DNA from: a virus
IMG/VR virus record: IMGVR_UViG_3300050821_001343
Coordinates: 1 to 64,000 of that record
Strand: one strand, 5' to 3'
DNA length: 64,000 nt
The translations under genes and the position numbers were made by a program. The notes beneath the pieces were generated by a model. It saw nothing but the letters and a program-made list of their open reading frames with translations, did no database searches and was not told the DNA's origin. Positions 31,521 to 41,578 of the stretch are shown here, in pieces (positions within the stretch are counted from its first letter, which is position 1; the number at the start of each line of letters is the position of its first letter).

Positions 31521-32414
31521 ATGGCAATTTCACATGTTAGCACAGCTTCCGCAGGAACCGGCACATCGACGTTTGCCAATAATCAAACGGGAAATGCCTT
31601 GTTTGCTGCGTTCATAGCCTATGGGGGCAGTTCTCCTTATACGTTTCCATCGACTATGACGGACACGGCTGGTAACTTATACAATTTGCTCTACGACGGC
31701 ACTGATGTCACATTTACACAATTCACTACATGGGCTATATATTGCTGCCCCTCTTGTATTGGTACTACAACTTTAGTTCAAACAACGTATGTGAATCCTG
31801 ACGGAAGTCCTGTTGCAAATGGGACTCTTTTGATCCGCTTGAACCGGGACGGAATCACATCAGATAAACAGATTCAATCTAACTTCATCAGAATCCCATT
31901 GGATTCTCAAGGTCGTGTTACGGGAAGTCCTGTTTTGCCTTTGACCTCAGCAATTACTCCTTCGGGAACCTATTACATAGGGAAGGTATACAACTCGACC
32001 GGACAACTTGTAGGTATACCATTTATAGTTCCTGTTCAAAACGCATCTTCTAACTCGTTTACAACTCCTACTTCGGGAAGTGTAGCTACACGTAGCATGG
32101 GAGCAGAATTTTCTGGTTTTAACGGAGTAGTCACGTTGGATCAGGGAGTAGGTCCATCAGAAGATGTGACCCTTGGTTATATACAAGTCCCTCCGGCATC
32201 GGGAGGACCTCTTATAACTATAGGTGATTTTGCATTAGGCATGGCGTTGAACGTTTCTGGGGTGTGTAATGCCGCAGCAGGGGCTAATGCTCTTTATACC
32301 GGAGGAGACACTATTCTTCAATGGGCTATTGCAAACGCCACGACCTATAGGCAGAATTTTTCCTTTACAGGTGGGGTATCACAAAGCGCCTTGGTAGCAG
32401 CATTTTTCGCATAA
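31521..32414 (+). CDS. Tail protein with one domain nested in another
   Basis: 297 residues. Residues about 92-190 (VNPDGSPVANGTLLIRLNRDG, STGQLVGIPF) match the stand-alone protein at 36158-36508. The flanking halves (SASAGTG-type N-terminus with FTQFTTWAIYCCPSC; C-terminal MGAEFSGFNGVVTLDQGVG...) read as two parts of one beta-sandwich. The small domain seems inserted into a loop of the larger one. Probably a fibre or baseplate-like component. Confidence 0.7.
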   Translation: MAISHVSTASAGTGTSTFANNQTGNALFAAFIAYGGSSPYTFPSTMTDTAGNLYNLLYDGTDVTFTQFTTWAIYCCPSCIGTTTLVQTTYVNPDGSPVANGTLLIRLNRDGITSDKQIQSNFIRIPLDSQGRVTGSPVLPLTSAITPSGTYYIGKVYNSTGQLVGIPFIVPVQNASSNSFTTPTSGSVATRSMGAEFSGFNGVVTLDQGVGPSEDVTLGYIQVPPASGGPLITIGDFALGMALNVSGVCNAAAGANALYTGGDTILQWAIANATTYRQNFSFTGGVSQSALVAAFFA

Positions 32415-32421
32415 GGATGAC

Positions 32422-34335
32422 ATGAATCTCAAGAAAATACTATCATTTATAGCATTGGCATTGGTTTCGGTCATGCCTATTGTAGCGCAGCAACCTCAAT
32501 CTCAAGTTGACCCTCCCTTTCAAGTCAACGCTATCCTAACAAACGGAGTAGCGCCGGGATACGCGCCTCTGCCGGGAACCGGACTGAATGTAAACATTGG
32601 ACCCGGCACAGCCAATAACGCTGGTACAATTGAATTCTATGCTGGTGGCACTCTAGCCCTTACTGCGAGCGTTACAAACTACATCTATCTGGACGGTACG
32701 ACGTACCTTCCTTCAGTAAAAACAAGCGCATTTTCGGCATCAGACATTGCAATCGCAGAAGTTTTAACAAGCGGATCGGGCATATTGTTTACGTGTAACA
32801 CGAACGGTACTACATCACCATCAGGAACATTGCCTTGCATCGTTGATGTCAGAACGATGTTCTTCAAAGCTAGCGCTGGTGCTGGTATCACCTTGACCAC
32901 GAGCGGCACGAGTGGTCCTGCATCATTAAGCGGCACAGTTTTGAACATCCCGAATTACACGTATACTTTACCATCCACTGTAGTACAAACGAATCAAGCG
33001 AATACATACGGCAACTTCTTGCAAGACTTCTCAGGCGCAACGATGAAAGTTCCATCGGGCTTGAGTGGATGTCTAAGCGCATCTACGGGAACATTAAGCG
33101 GAAGTGGTTTTGCTTGTGGTTCGACGGGTGTGGTTTCTTTTAACACTCGTACTGGGGCAGTTGTTCTTAGTGCAGCCGATGTGAACTCAGTCGGAACAAT
33201 TTCTAATCCAACTACCGGCAATTCACAGACAGCTACCGATTTGGCGTCTTATCCAAGTCCGTGTGCTGGTAGTCAGTTTTCGCAAGGGCTATCATCAGGA
33301 AGCAACAATTGCGCGACTCCAGCGGGCAGCGGTACCGTTAGTCCCGGCTCAGGATATGCAATTCCGGCCTACCCAAGCGGATCATCAAGCACCATAGGAC
33401 CATCGAATATCAAAACAGACGCTTCCGGGAATGATTTAAGTGTTCCGGGTAACGTAGCGGTAGGTGCCAGTCCTCCCACTCTCGCAGGGCAGTTTAACCT
33501 TGAGACACAAGGGGTAACTCCAACCCCAACTGCTAGTCAGTTTAGTTGCAGCGATGTTACTAACGTGGTGGAGTGTACGAACAACGGCGCAGCAGTCTTT
33601 AATTCGTTGATAGGAGCAGCGGCAGATGGAGTAACACTCGTACAAACCGGAGCCACTCTTGCATGTGCCAGTGCTACCACATCTAATCATGGGTGCGTAG
33701 AACCGGATGGTAACTCAGCACATTTTTATCGAGGAGACGGAACCTTTGCTACACCAGCGGGGGGCGGTAATTACGTTAACCTCTGCACAGCAGTGACGCT
33801 TGCGAATGCTACTTGTGTTAATGGGCAGATTGTGCCAAGTGCTAGTGTTACAAATTTCACTATCAGCGTTATACCTCAAACTTATCTCAATTTGATTTTC
33901 GATTGTGACTTGCGTAGCACTGATACAACGACGGGCAACTTTTCGGACTCTGCTACGACTTTCAACAGCATCACTGCCTATAGCTATTTGTCCTCTCAGG
34001 CCAACAACGCTAGTGTTTCTATTGCTCCACAGGGATTCAACGTTTCTGCTATGCAACTCTGGGACGTGGCAAACGCGAACGTTACTACTGCTTATTCTGG
34101 CGGCGGTGAGATGACCATCCAGAACTATGCAGGTACAACATTCAACAAACACGGATGGTTTACCAATGGTCTTGTGGAACCGGCTGCTTCGGGAAATCCC
34201 GCAGCAGGCACGACTTTCATATATCGTGGGGATTTCTGGTCGATGTCCACAGCAGCCATTGCGTCCATCAAAGAGGCTCTAAATCACGGTAATTACGCAA
34301 CCGGGTCAACCTGTACTCTTTACGGAACAAACTAG
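32422..34335 (+). CDS. Exported fibre-like protein with signal peptide
   Basis: 637 residues. The N-terminus is a classical Sec signal: MNLKK, hydrophobic core ILSFIALALVSVMPIV, then AQ cleavage region after AxA-like IVA. The rest is Gly/Ser/Thr/Asn-rich beta structure typical of phage fibres, with the common fibre motif SFNTRTGAVVLSAADV (about 238-253). A signal peptide is unexpected on a cytoplasmically assembled virion part. It may be an exported adhesin, or a host gene captured in the tail module. Confidence 0.8.
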   Translation: MNLKKILSFIALALVSVMPIVAQQPQSQVDPPFQVNAILTNGVAPGYAPLPGTGLNVNIGPGTANNAGTIEFYAGGTLALTASVTNYIYLDGTTYLPSVKTSAFSASDIAIAEVLTSGSGILFTCNTNGTTSPSGTLPCIVDVRTMFFKASAGAGITLTTSGTSGPASLSGTVLNIPNYTYTLPSTVVQTNQANTYGNFLQDFSGATMKVPSGLSGCLSASTGTLSGSGFACGSTGVVSFNTRTGAVVLSAADVNSVGTISNPTTGNSQTATDLASYPSPCAGSQFSQGLSSGSNNCATPAGSGTVSPGSGYAIPAYPSGSSSTIGPSNIKTDASGNDLSVPGNVAVGASPPTLAGQFNLETQGVTPTPTASQFSCSDVTNVVECTNNGAAVFNSLIGAAADGVTLVQTGATLACASATTSNHGCVEPDGNSAHFYRGDGTFATPAGGGNYVNLCTAVTLANATCVNGQIVPSASVTNFTISVIPQTYLNLIFDCDLRSTDTTTGNFSDSATTFNSITAYSYLSSQANNASVSIAPQGFNVSAMQLWDVANANVTTAYSGGGEMTIQNYAGTTFNKHGWFTNGLVEPAASGNPAAGTTFIYRGDFWSMSTAAIASIKEALNHGNYATGSTCTLYGTN

Positions 34336-34343
34336 GACACATA

Positions 34344-35849
34344 ATGAAGAATCTGATTAAGCTGTTTGCCAGTTATCTAATGCTTGTACCTATGCTATTA
34401 ATGGCTCAGACCAATATAGGCAATGGGGTAACAATAGGTACTGGCGTATCAGAGGGTAGTAGTATCACGGTTGGTTCGAATTCCATAGGACTGACCGATG
34501 GGAACTTCAACCTATCGTTTAATGATCCCGGAAACGTCTTGGAGGGTATGCGGTTTGTGTACTCCCAATTTACGCAGCAAGCCCCTATCACGAATGGCTC
34601 TGCTGACGGATGCAGTGTTGTATACAATAACAAGATTTACATGGTGGGAGGGTATGGAGCAAGTGCTTCAACCCCTTTGAACTATGTACAAATCTTTGAT
34701 CCTCTCGCAAACAGTTGGTCACAGGGAGCAGTTATTCCCACTGCCGAATGGGGGGCAGCTTGTTCTCTATACAACGGTAATATTTACGTTTTTGGCGGAG
34801 TCAATAGCAGCGCCGAAACTCCCACCAACAATGCATATGTGTACAGTATTGCAGGGAACTCATGGTCTACACTGACCGTAATGCCGTCCAGTATTTCAGA
34901 CGGCATCATGGCTGTAACCGTTGGGAACTTCATTTACATTTTGTATGAATCAACATTCTGGCAATTTGATCCGTCAGGAAGCGGGGGACTAGGTTCGTAC
35001 AGCACACTTACTGCCCCTCCCAGTGCAGCGCGTGTGCAGTGGGCCGCGACTGGATACATCAATGTGAGCGGAGATGACCGTATTTATGTCATTGGGGGCA
35101 GCACTTCTGGCGGATCAGGATACGGAAACGGAAACTACTACTACAGTGTAACTAACTCAACATGGAGTTCTGCTCAAGCTGCGGGACCGTATAGCGCACA
35201 CGGACAACTTCAACAGGCCATCCTTAATGGCACCCTTTACTATGTAGGTGGCTACGATACGTCAGTTTTCTATCCTACCCTGTACGCTTATACTGCTTCA
35301 ACGAACTCATGGTCTAGCCAATTGGCTGAGTTAAGTCAATGGCGAGATGGTGTGGTAGGAGGGTTCATTGGTAGCGAGTTGTATGTGATTGGGGGACGTA
35401 ACGCTAACTCACCAAATGTATTCGGAATGACCGAGAATGAATACTTTGCTGTTGGGTCAACTCCGATTACATCGACATTTACTAAGATTCAACTTCACTA
35501 CACAGGTAGCCCCTCTGGTACGGTTCGTCTGGGAATTTATTCAGACTCCGCTGGATCACCCGGTTCTTTGATCCTTGATGCCGGAACAGTGGCTATGGTC
35601 AACGGATGGGCCGTGATTACCGGACTCAGTGTATCTTCGCTAGTCCTCGGCACACACTATTGGTTAGTCTTCCTGCAAAATGCATCGGCTTCGGTATCAT
35701 ATACGGCTGGTGCTCCGACTGGATCAGCGAGCGGTGCTCATTGTAGCAATAATACTGTGACTTATGGAGCACTGCCATCCACTTTCCCAAGTGGCGGTAT
35801 ATCCTGCCAAGTTGGTAGTATGTACGCGGAGAGGCTCACAGTTAACTAG
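34344..35849 (+). CDS. Exported Kelch beta-propeller protein
   Basis: 501 residues. Sec signal at 1-21 (KNLIKLFASYLMLVPMLLMAQ). From about 95 to 365, repeated blades carry the Kelch pattern: VVYNNKIYMVGGYG, SLYNGNIYVFGG, DRIYVIGG, LNGTLYYVGGY and GSELYVIGGRN, each with a following Trp. The C-terminal 130 residues form a separate beta domain (TFTKIQLHYTGSPSGTVRLG). Kelch propellers bind proteins or sugars; here perhaps the cell surface. It follows another exported protein in the tail cluster. Confidence 0.88.
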   Translation: MKNLIKLFASYLMLVPMLLMAQTNIGNGVTIGTGVSEGSSITVGSNSIGLTDGNFNLSFNDPGNVLEGMRFVYSQFTQQAPITNGSADGCSVVYNNKIYMVGGYGASASTPLNYVQIFDPLANSWSQGAVIPTAEWGAACSLYNGNIYVFGGVNSSAETPTNNAYVYSIAGNSWSTLTVMPSSISDGIMAVTVGNFIYILYESTFWQFDPSGSGGLGSYSTLTAPPSAARVQWAATGYINVSGDDRIYVIGGSTSGGSGYGNGNYYYSVTNSTWSSAQAAGPYSAHGQLQQAILNGTLYYVGGYDTSVFYPTLYAYTASTNSWSSQLAELSQWRDGVVGGFIGSELYVIGGRNANSPNVFGMTENEYFAVGSTPITSTFTKIQLHYTGSPSGTVRLGIYSDSAGSPGSLILDAGTVAMVNGWAVITGLSVSSLVLGTHYWLVFLQNASASVSYTAGAPTGSASGAHCSNNTVTYGALPSTFPSGGISCQVGSMYAERLTVN

Positions 35850-35857
35850 GAGAATAC

Positions 35858-36154
35858 ATGAACTGGCAATGGCTTAAATCAATTTGGAGCGAGCCAAATG
35901 GTAACGGATCGTCTACACGAATCCATATGACTGTCTTGATTGCATTCATAATCGGAGTAGGGATTTCGTTTGGCGTTGCGACCCATCAGAAACGCTTTTC
36001 TATCGAACAGTTCGATAACTTTCTGAACGCAGGAGCAACTTTTATCGTGACCACGTGCGGTCCTCTTTATGCGGCCAATAAGGTAGCGGATTGGGGCAAG
36101 AACCACGACAATCAACCAAACCAACCAAACCAACCAAACCAACCCGGAGCCTAG
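35858..36154 (+). CDS. Membrane protein, holin candidate
   Basis: 98 residues with two hydrophobic helices (about 24-42 and 58-73) and a charged, Asn/Pro/Gln-repeat tail (QPNQPNQPNQPG). Size and topology would fit a holin, but it sits in the tail cluster, far from the endolysin at 53 kb, so this stays tentative. Confidence 0.55.
   Translation: MNWQWLKSIWSEPNGNGSSTRIHMTVLIAFIIGVGISFGVATHQKRFSIEQFDNFLNAGATFIVTTCGPLYAANKVADWGKNHDNQPNQPNQPNQPGA
36112..36145 (+). repeat. 9-base tandem repeat
   Basis: The unit CAACCAAAC recurs more than three times and encodes the repeating QPN tail of the membrane protein. Such a tract can change copy number in frame. Confidence 0.85.
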
Positions 36155-36157
36155 AAT

Positions 36158-36508
36158 ATGTCAACAGTAAATCAGATCGTAAATGGGGCGTTTCAAGACC
36201 CCGAAGGCAACCCTCTTGCGAATGGTTTTTTACTGTTTGAGTTAAGTCAAGACGGTGTTGTAAACACAAGCACTCGGGTATGCGCGGGGCATACCATACG
36301 TGTCCCGCTTAACTCAAGCGGAGATGTTCCATCATCGCCTATTTATAGCCTGTGGCCGAACACGGTGATAACACCTTCGACTACATTCTATACTCTGTCT
36401 GCGTACTCGTCTACGGGACAACTTGTTTGGGGGCCGAATCCAGTTTCAATCACAGCATCCCCAAGTCCTCTTGATTTGGGCACCCTAATACCGGGAGATA
36501 TTAACTAA
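36158..36508 (+). CDS. Small beta-domain tail protein
   Basis: 116 residues. GAFQDPEGNPLANGFLLFELS, IRVPLNSSGDV and YSSTGQLVWGP correspond to the domain nested in the 31521-32414 protein. Likely an exchangeable tail or fibre module. It abuts the nozzle gene start with no gap. Confidence 0.7.
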   Translation: MSTVNQIVNGAFQDPEGNPLANGFLLFELSQDGVVNTSTRVCAGHTIRVPLNSSGDVPSSPIYSLWPNTVITPSTTFYTLSAYSSTGQLVWGPNPVSITASPSPLDLGTLIPGDIN

Positions 36509-39500
36509 ATGCCAAACAGTCTATCCCTTGCTGGCGCACAACCCCAGAAACAACCCCGCTTTGCTCCGATTTTCACATCGAGGTTTTTCTCGGGTATATG
36601 GACAAATCGTAGTCCTCTTAGAGACGCAACTACCTCTCGTATTGTCGAAAAATTCTACGGCCAAGCCGGGGATGCCATCATTGCCGGGACCAACATCGAG
36701 ATTACGAATAAACTGACTTTTGCTCGCAGACCCGGCACTTCTGTGTATGATTCCAACAGCTATACGGACCCAGATCGGTACTACGAGTTTCGTTTGTTCA
36801 ACTCCACTACTGAACAGATTGATGTGATGATAGACCAAGCCAATGCTTTGTATTCTCTACATGGCGGCGTAAAGACATTGGTATTCACAAAGAGCACAGG
36901 CTCGGGACAGACTTACATGCAGTCTGTGGGCAACGAGTTATATTTTGCAGACGGTGTGGACAACAAGAAATGGCTTCAGAGTTTGTTCATTCGTTCCAAC
37001 AGCACCTTGATCAACACAAACGTTAACCCATTCTTCACCACTTTCCTCATAGACCCGAACGGTAACATTCAACAGTTAACGGGATCATACGTTACGGCAA
37101 ATGCTGTGAACTGGGGCGATGGCCTTCTTATCATCACTACTGACCAAACCAACTTGCTTACATCGGGAGTTGTAGCCGTTGGGGATAGCATCACCTTCCC
37201 TAATACTATGACTGCAACACAGTTGGAGGGGTTGACACTTGAAGTCACCGGAATAGCCGCCAACGAACTAGAGTTCTCTTACATCAATTTGACAACTCCT
37301 ACCTACAGTGGCGCAGAAAGTCACGTAGTTTTGGAGAACATTGGATCGGGAACTCCTACTACCGGATCAGGTACTCCAACGTGGAGCACAGTTGTACCTT
37401 CTCCGTCTAATAACTTTGCCGGTGGAGTCACACTTGATGGCTCGGCTCTCTGGACAAACAGAGGATTGCCGGTAGAGAATTGGGGAATTGATATAAGCAA
37501 CGGCAAGCAATTGGCTAAACCATTGCCTGTTTCTCCGTCAGTCTCCGAAACCATTGCTGGTGGCAGTTCAAGTTCATCTCAAACTGGCCCCGGTTCAAAT
37601 ATTACATCTAATACTCTATCAGGTTTTGGATCATCACCTGTATCTGAAAACGTCACTTTGAATATGACGTTCAATGCGACCTCAACCTTCAACTTTACAG
37701 TATTGGCCGGTGGACCTGATCCTGCCAATTACGCACAGATACTTGTGTCTCCTGATGGCGGTGCGTCTTATATTTCTTTGTATACGCAAACGTTTCAAAC
37801 TCCATTTGGAGCAACTTCACCATACACAATCGCAGTGAGCAACATCCCGTTAAGCACGGTTCTATCCGGCGTGAGCAACTTGAATAACATTCAGGTCAAG
37901 ATCATTACGGAATCTTTCGGAGCGAATGCAGGCGATGTGGCGAATTTTACTGTCACGCTTGGAGCTATCACTGTAGCAACGGGAAACAACGCATTACCAT
38001 GGACCGCCAACACTGCATACAGCTTGGGTCAGGTTGTAATTGACAGCAACAACAACCTCCAAACCGTTACGGTAGCTGGTATATCAGGACTAGTACAGCC
38101 AAATTGGAATACCATTCTAGGAGGTACGACGTTCGACAACTCTATAACTTGGGAGAATACATTCATCCAAGCCATCTCTGCATTCAACGGCGGGTTTGAG
38201 TACAGCATTGCTCTCGTCAACAGTTTGGATGCAACCGTATCAAATGCTACTCCTTTGTCAGTGGCTACAGGCAACTTTGTTGGGGCTCAAGGTGTAGCAA
38301 TTCCAGCAGGAGCCGGACTGCCTCCGTTGAGTCAGATTGACCCGCAAGCGGACTATGTGGATATTTTCAGAACAGTTGATGGCGGCTCTGTGCCGTTCTT
38401 AATTAACGGTCCCGGAAACTTTCCGTATACAATACCACTTGCTCAATACATTGCCGAGGGGTATGTAGATAATACTCTCGACACTCAGTTGAACAATCAA
38501 ATATCGGGAGCTATTGCTGGAGAGAACACTCCGCCCGGCATCGGAGCAATCAACCTTACGTATCACCTTAGCCGAATCTGGTACAGCATTGGAAATGTAG
38601 TCTACTGGACTACTGGGCCAGATACACCAGTCGGCAACGGAATCAACGGCACATCACCTTTGAACTTCGCCGCTATGCCATCATTGGTCAAGAGAATTGT
38701 ACCAACGACAAGCGGGGCACTCATCTTCACTGTGTCCGACGTGTATATCATTCAAGGAAACGGAACGACTAACAATCCAATTCAAGGAGCATTACCATTG
38801 CTTCCGGGTATTGGACTGTTGAGCTACAATGCGTTGGATCAGAACGGACCGACTATTGGATTATTTACGACCGACAATCAGTTTATCATACTTGATCCCT
38901 CATCAGGAACAACGTATGCTGGATTTCCCATTGGCGATCAGCTAAGGCAGAATAACGGATCACCGGGCACAAGCTGGAATCCAGCCAATGTATATGTCGC
39001 ATGGCATGTACAAGGCGAAGACCAAGCTTGGTATGTTTGTGACGGTACTAATGGATGGTACAGATTAATGTCCACACCGGCTCCTGAAAGCGGTTACACA
39101 TGGTCGCCATTTGCAACCATCACAGGCGGGGCCGGTGCCGTGCAGAGCGTCGAGGTAACCCCCGGAGTTCATAGACTTCTCATTGGACCCACGGGAACAG
39201 GTGAACTACTGCAACGAGATTTGACTGTGTTTACCGACAATGGAACAACCTATCCTGCTAACGCAACGATTGGCTCTCTAGTGCTGGCACAACCGGGTCA
39301 AGTAGCAGAAGTCGCTCACATTGTTTGCGAATCAGCCAAGGTCGGTGCCCCTGTAGAACTTGGATTCTTGACCGACGAGGCATTTCCTTATTACACAGGA
39401 CCGATTGATATTCTTAAGGAATGGACATCTGATCCTCCGAATTTGTCACCTAGCCAATCACTGTATAGTCAACGTTTCTATTTAGCAAATATAGACGATG

Positions 39501-39616
39501 ACGACGCAGCGGTGATGCGACATTGCCAAATTCAGATCATATTCTCACCTTATGATACTGTGCAAAATGAGATGCTAACCCTCACGGTTTTTGGGGCCTA
39601 TTCGCAGGAGGTATAA
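36509..39616 (+). CDS. Large tail nozzle-like protein
   Basis: 1035 residues, beta-rich. The start (QPRFAPIFTSRFFSGIWTNRSPLRDA) and the scattered blade-like segments (LSRIWYSIGNVVYWT, VDIFRTVDG, GLLSYNALDQNGPTIGLFTTDNQFIIL) are like very large podovirus tail tubular B or nozzle proteins. At least two insertions of the small D-x-N-N-N module (VVIDSNNNLQTVTVAG...PNW and a shorter PTW/DGSALW copy) are seen. It likely forms the end of the short tail. Confidence 0.7.
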   Translation: MPNSLSLAGAQPQKQPRFAPIFTSRFFSGIWTNRSPLRDATTSRIVEKFYGQAGDAIIAGTNIEITNKLTFARRPGTSVYDSNSYTDPDRYYEFRLFNSTTEQIDVMIDQANALYSLHGGVKTLVFTKSTGSGQTYMQSVGNELYFADGVDNKKWLQSLFIRSNSTLINTNVNPFFTTFLIDPNGNIQQLTGSYVTANAVNWGDGLLIITTDQTNLLTSGVVAVGDSITFPNTMTATQLEGLTLEVTGIAANELEFSYINLTTPTYSGAESHVVLENIGSGTPTTGSGTPTWSTVVPSPSNNFAGGVTLDGSALWTNRGLPVENWGIDISNGKQLAKPLPVSPSVSETIAGGSSSSSQTGPGSNITSNTLSGFGSSPVSENVTLNMTFNATSTFNFTVLAGGPDPANYAQILVSPDGGASYISLYTQTFQTPFGATSPYTIAVSNIPLSTVLSGVSNLNNIQVKIITESFGANAGDVANFTVTLGAITVATGNNALPWTANTAYSLGQVVIDSNNNLQTVTVAGISGLVQPNWNTILGGTTFDNSITWENTFIQAISAFNGGFEYSIALVNSLDATVSNATPLSVATGNFVGAQGVAIPAGAGLPPLSQIDPQADYVDIFRTVDGGSVPFLINGPGNFPYTIPLAQYIAEGYVDNTLDTQLNNQISGAIAGENTPPGIGAINLTYHLSRIWYSIGNVVYWTTGPDTPVGNGINGTSPLNFAAMPSLVKRIVPTTSGALIFTVSDVYIIQGNGTTNNPIQGALPLLPGIGLLSYNALDQNGPTIGLFTTDNQFIILDPSSGTTYAGFPIGDQLRQNNGSPGTSWNPANVYVAWHVQGEDQAWYVCDGTNGWYRLMSTPAPESGYTWSPFATITGGAGAVQSVEVTPGVHRLLIGPTGTGELLQRDLTVFTDNGTTYPANATIGSLVLAQPGQVAEVAHIVCESAKVGAPVELGFLTDEAFPYYTGPIDILKEWTSDPPNLSPSQSLYSQRFYLANIDDDDAAVMRHCQIQIIFSPYDTVQNEMLTLTVFGAYSQEV

Positions 39617-39619
39617 TCA

Positions 39620-40333
39620 ATGCCCGATTTAGCAAGTAGAACAGGTGTGGACCTTGATGGATATACTCCGATAGCTCCCGTCTCTGGATCACCAGTTCCG
39701 GCTCAAGGTACATCATCACCCAATACTGTTGAGCCGGGATTGAATCCATTTTTACGATGCCCAATACCTCCTATTTGGCAGTCATCACCAGATTCTTTGA
39801 GGCAGTTCTATCAGAACAATGTCGTTCCACAAACTAGATTGTTTAATCCTCCTCCGAATCAAAACGTATCTGTTGCCGCAGCCGCACCCGCTGCAAGCAA
39901 TGTAACTAATGTTACTAACAACACAGTTGTCTCCGTAGCGGCTGCTCAGAATCCTAATTTGATTTCCAGTGACGGAACTACAGGATCGCGTAGGTTTTTC
40001 CAAACTGCGAATCCAGAAACTACCGGCCCTACATCGAGTTATGTGTTTCAGAATTCCAATACCAGTCCCCTTTTAGTAGTTGTCTCTGCTGACGGCGGCG
40101 GCGGAGGATTTCACGGAGTAGTATATTGTGACATTACCACGACTCCCGTTACGAAAGTAGCACGACTATCTCGTGTCAACGCGGGGTCCAGTAATCCAAA
40201 CTACTATCCCGGAAGCGTGATGTTTCTTGTTCCTGCTGGTTACTATTATGGGATCAGCGTGACAAGCGGCGGTGGCACGCCAGTCGGAGCTAATGCACTT
40301 GATTCATGGACTGAGTACACCCTTGGGAGTTAA
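39620..40333 (+). CDS. Virion protein, hypothetical
   Basis: 237 residues. Pro-rich N-terminal half, an Ala/Val/Asn-rich linker (AAAAPAASNVTNVTNNTVVS) and a C-terminal beta-sandwich with GPTSSYVFQNSNTSPLLVVV. A tail-tip or decoration function is inferred from location only. Confidence 0.65.
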   Translation: MPDLASRTGVDLDGYTPIAPVSGSPVPAQGTSSPNTVEPGLNPFLRCPIPPIWQSSPDSLRQFYQNNVVPQTRLFNPPPNQNVSVAAAAPAASNVTNVTNNTVVSVAAAQNPNLISSDGTTGSRRFFQTANPETTGPTSSYVFQNSNTSPLLVVVSADGGGGGFHGVVYCDITTTPVTKVARLSRVNAGSSNPNYYPGSVMFLVPAGYYYGISVTSGGGTPVGANALDSWTEYTLGS

Positions 40334-40750
40334 ATGATTACCAACCGATTTATCACCGACAATGATTACTCTATTCTTGCTGGATCGTTGCTACTGGATG
40401 AGTATCACAAGGACACACCAGCCGGTTTCTTTTATGCAGACGGAACGGTTTGCTCTGTTTATGAAGACGAAAATGGTCCCATTTGTTTTGTACGAGGAAA
40501 GCCCATTACACAAGACAAAGTGGCGATTATACAACTAGATATTCAATATGTCAACAATCGAGACGCTCGACGTAACATGAGAGCGATGCTTGAAGGATTA
40601 CCAGAATTGGAAAAGAAAGCGCGTGAAAATGGTTTTTCTGGCTTTTTCTTTGTGAGTAATGTTCCTCTGCTTAGACAGTTTTGCATAAAGCGACTTGGAT
40701 TCGAGGCTTATGGGGAAGATTGTCTGGTTAAAGTTTTGCAGGAGAAATAA
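40334..40750 (+). CDS. GNAT-fold acetyltransferase-like protein
   Basis: 138 residues. The end (KKARENGFSGFFFVSNVPLLRQFCIKRLGFEAYGEDCLV) has the last helix and strand of the GNAT fold, while the acetyl-CoA loop is not clear. T7-like phages carry a similar small gene near their internal virion proteins. Its last base overlaps the next start. Activity uncertain. Confidence 0.6.
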   Translation: MITNRFITDNDYSILAGSLLLDEYHKDTPAGFFYADGTVCSVYEDENGPICFVRGKPITQDKVAIIQLDIQYVNNRDARRNMRAMLEGLPELEKKARENGFSGFFFVSNVPLLRQFCIKRLGFEAYGEDCLVKVLQEK

Positions 40751-41568
40751 TGCGTATCTATACGAAGTTGCAATATAGTTGGGACGGTATTAAATACGCT
40801 CTTGACAAAGCCGAGTATTTCGAGTACAATGGAGAAGTAGCCTTATTGTGCGGCCCGTCTGCGCAGCAGACTCAACTTGCCAGCCAACAGGCAAGTTTCA
40901 TGACTCAATTGCAGACTCAAGCTTCACAAGCTTTCGGAACCGCGTCAGCAGTTCTCAACTCATTGGTATCGACATTCACTCCGACGATTCAGGCTGGACC
41001 TAATCAACAGGGTATGTCACCGGCTGAACTTGCCGCCCGTAATGCTGCTGTTATTCAGAACGCCGGTATTGCGGCAAAGAATGCAAAAGCAGCGGTCGGT
41101 AATGAAGAAGCTGCTGTAGGCGGGGGCAACGTCAGCCTGCCAAGCGGTGCCAAGATTGGTGCCGATCTGAGCGTAGCAGAAAACGCTGCTAACCAAACAT
41201 CAACAGGGTTGAATCAAGTTGAGCAAGAGAATTACACACTTGGTCGAGAGAACTATGACAACGCAGTGAAGGGCCTTGAAGGATCAACCTCAGTCCTGAA
41301 TCCGGTTACAAGTGCCGATAATGCTGCGAGCACTTCAGGCACCGTGGCGAGCAATCAAGCTAACGCAAACGAGCAAGCAAGTACAAGCTGGATGGCCCCA
41401 GTCGCTTCCGTTCTTGGAGATGTTGCTAGTGTTGCAACAGGCGGCATCATTAAAGGCATACAGAACCCAACGAGCAATGCTACACAACAGCAACCCATCC
41501 CGAATTACGGTGCTAACCAAGGTAACCAAGGTAACATTGGCGAAGGCACGGTTGAAGAAGCGGCATAA
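40750..41568 (+). CDS. Internal virion protein (T7 gp14-like position)
   Basis: 272 residues, first 35 unlike the rest (MRIYTKLQYSWDGIKYALD...), then an Ala/Gln/Asn-rich helical protein with ATGG-type short repeats. Composition and order (before a transglycosylase protein and another large internal protein) match podovirus core proteins ejected with DNA. Confidence 0.65.
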   Translation: MRIYTKLQYSWDGIKYALDKAEYFEYNGEVALLCGPSAQQTQLASQQASFMTQLQTQASQAFGTASAVLNSLVSTFTPTIQAGPNQQGMSPAELAARNAAVIQNAGIAAKNAKAAVGNEEAAVGGGNVSLPSGAKIGADLSVAENAANQTSTGLNQVEQENYTLGRENYDNAVKGLEGSTSVLNPVTSADNAASTSGTVASNQANANEQASTSWMAPVASVLGDVASVATGGIIKGIQNPTSNATQQQPIPNYGANQGNQGNIGEGTVEEAA

Positions 41569-41578
41569 GGAATAACAC

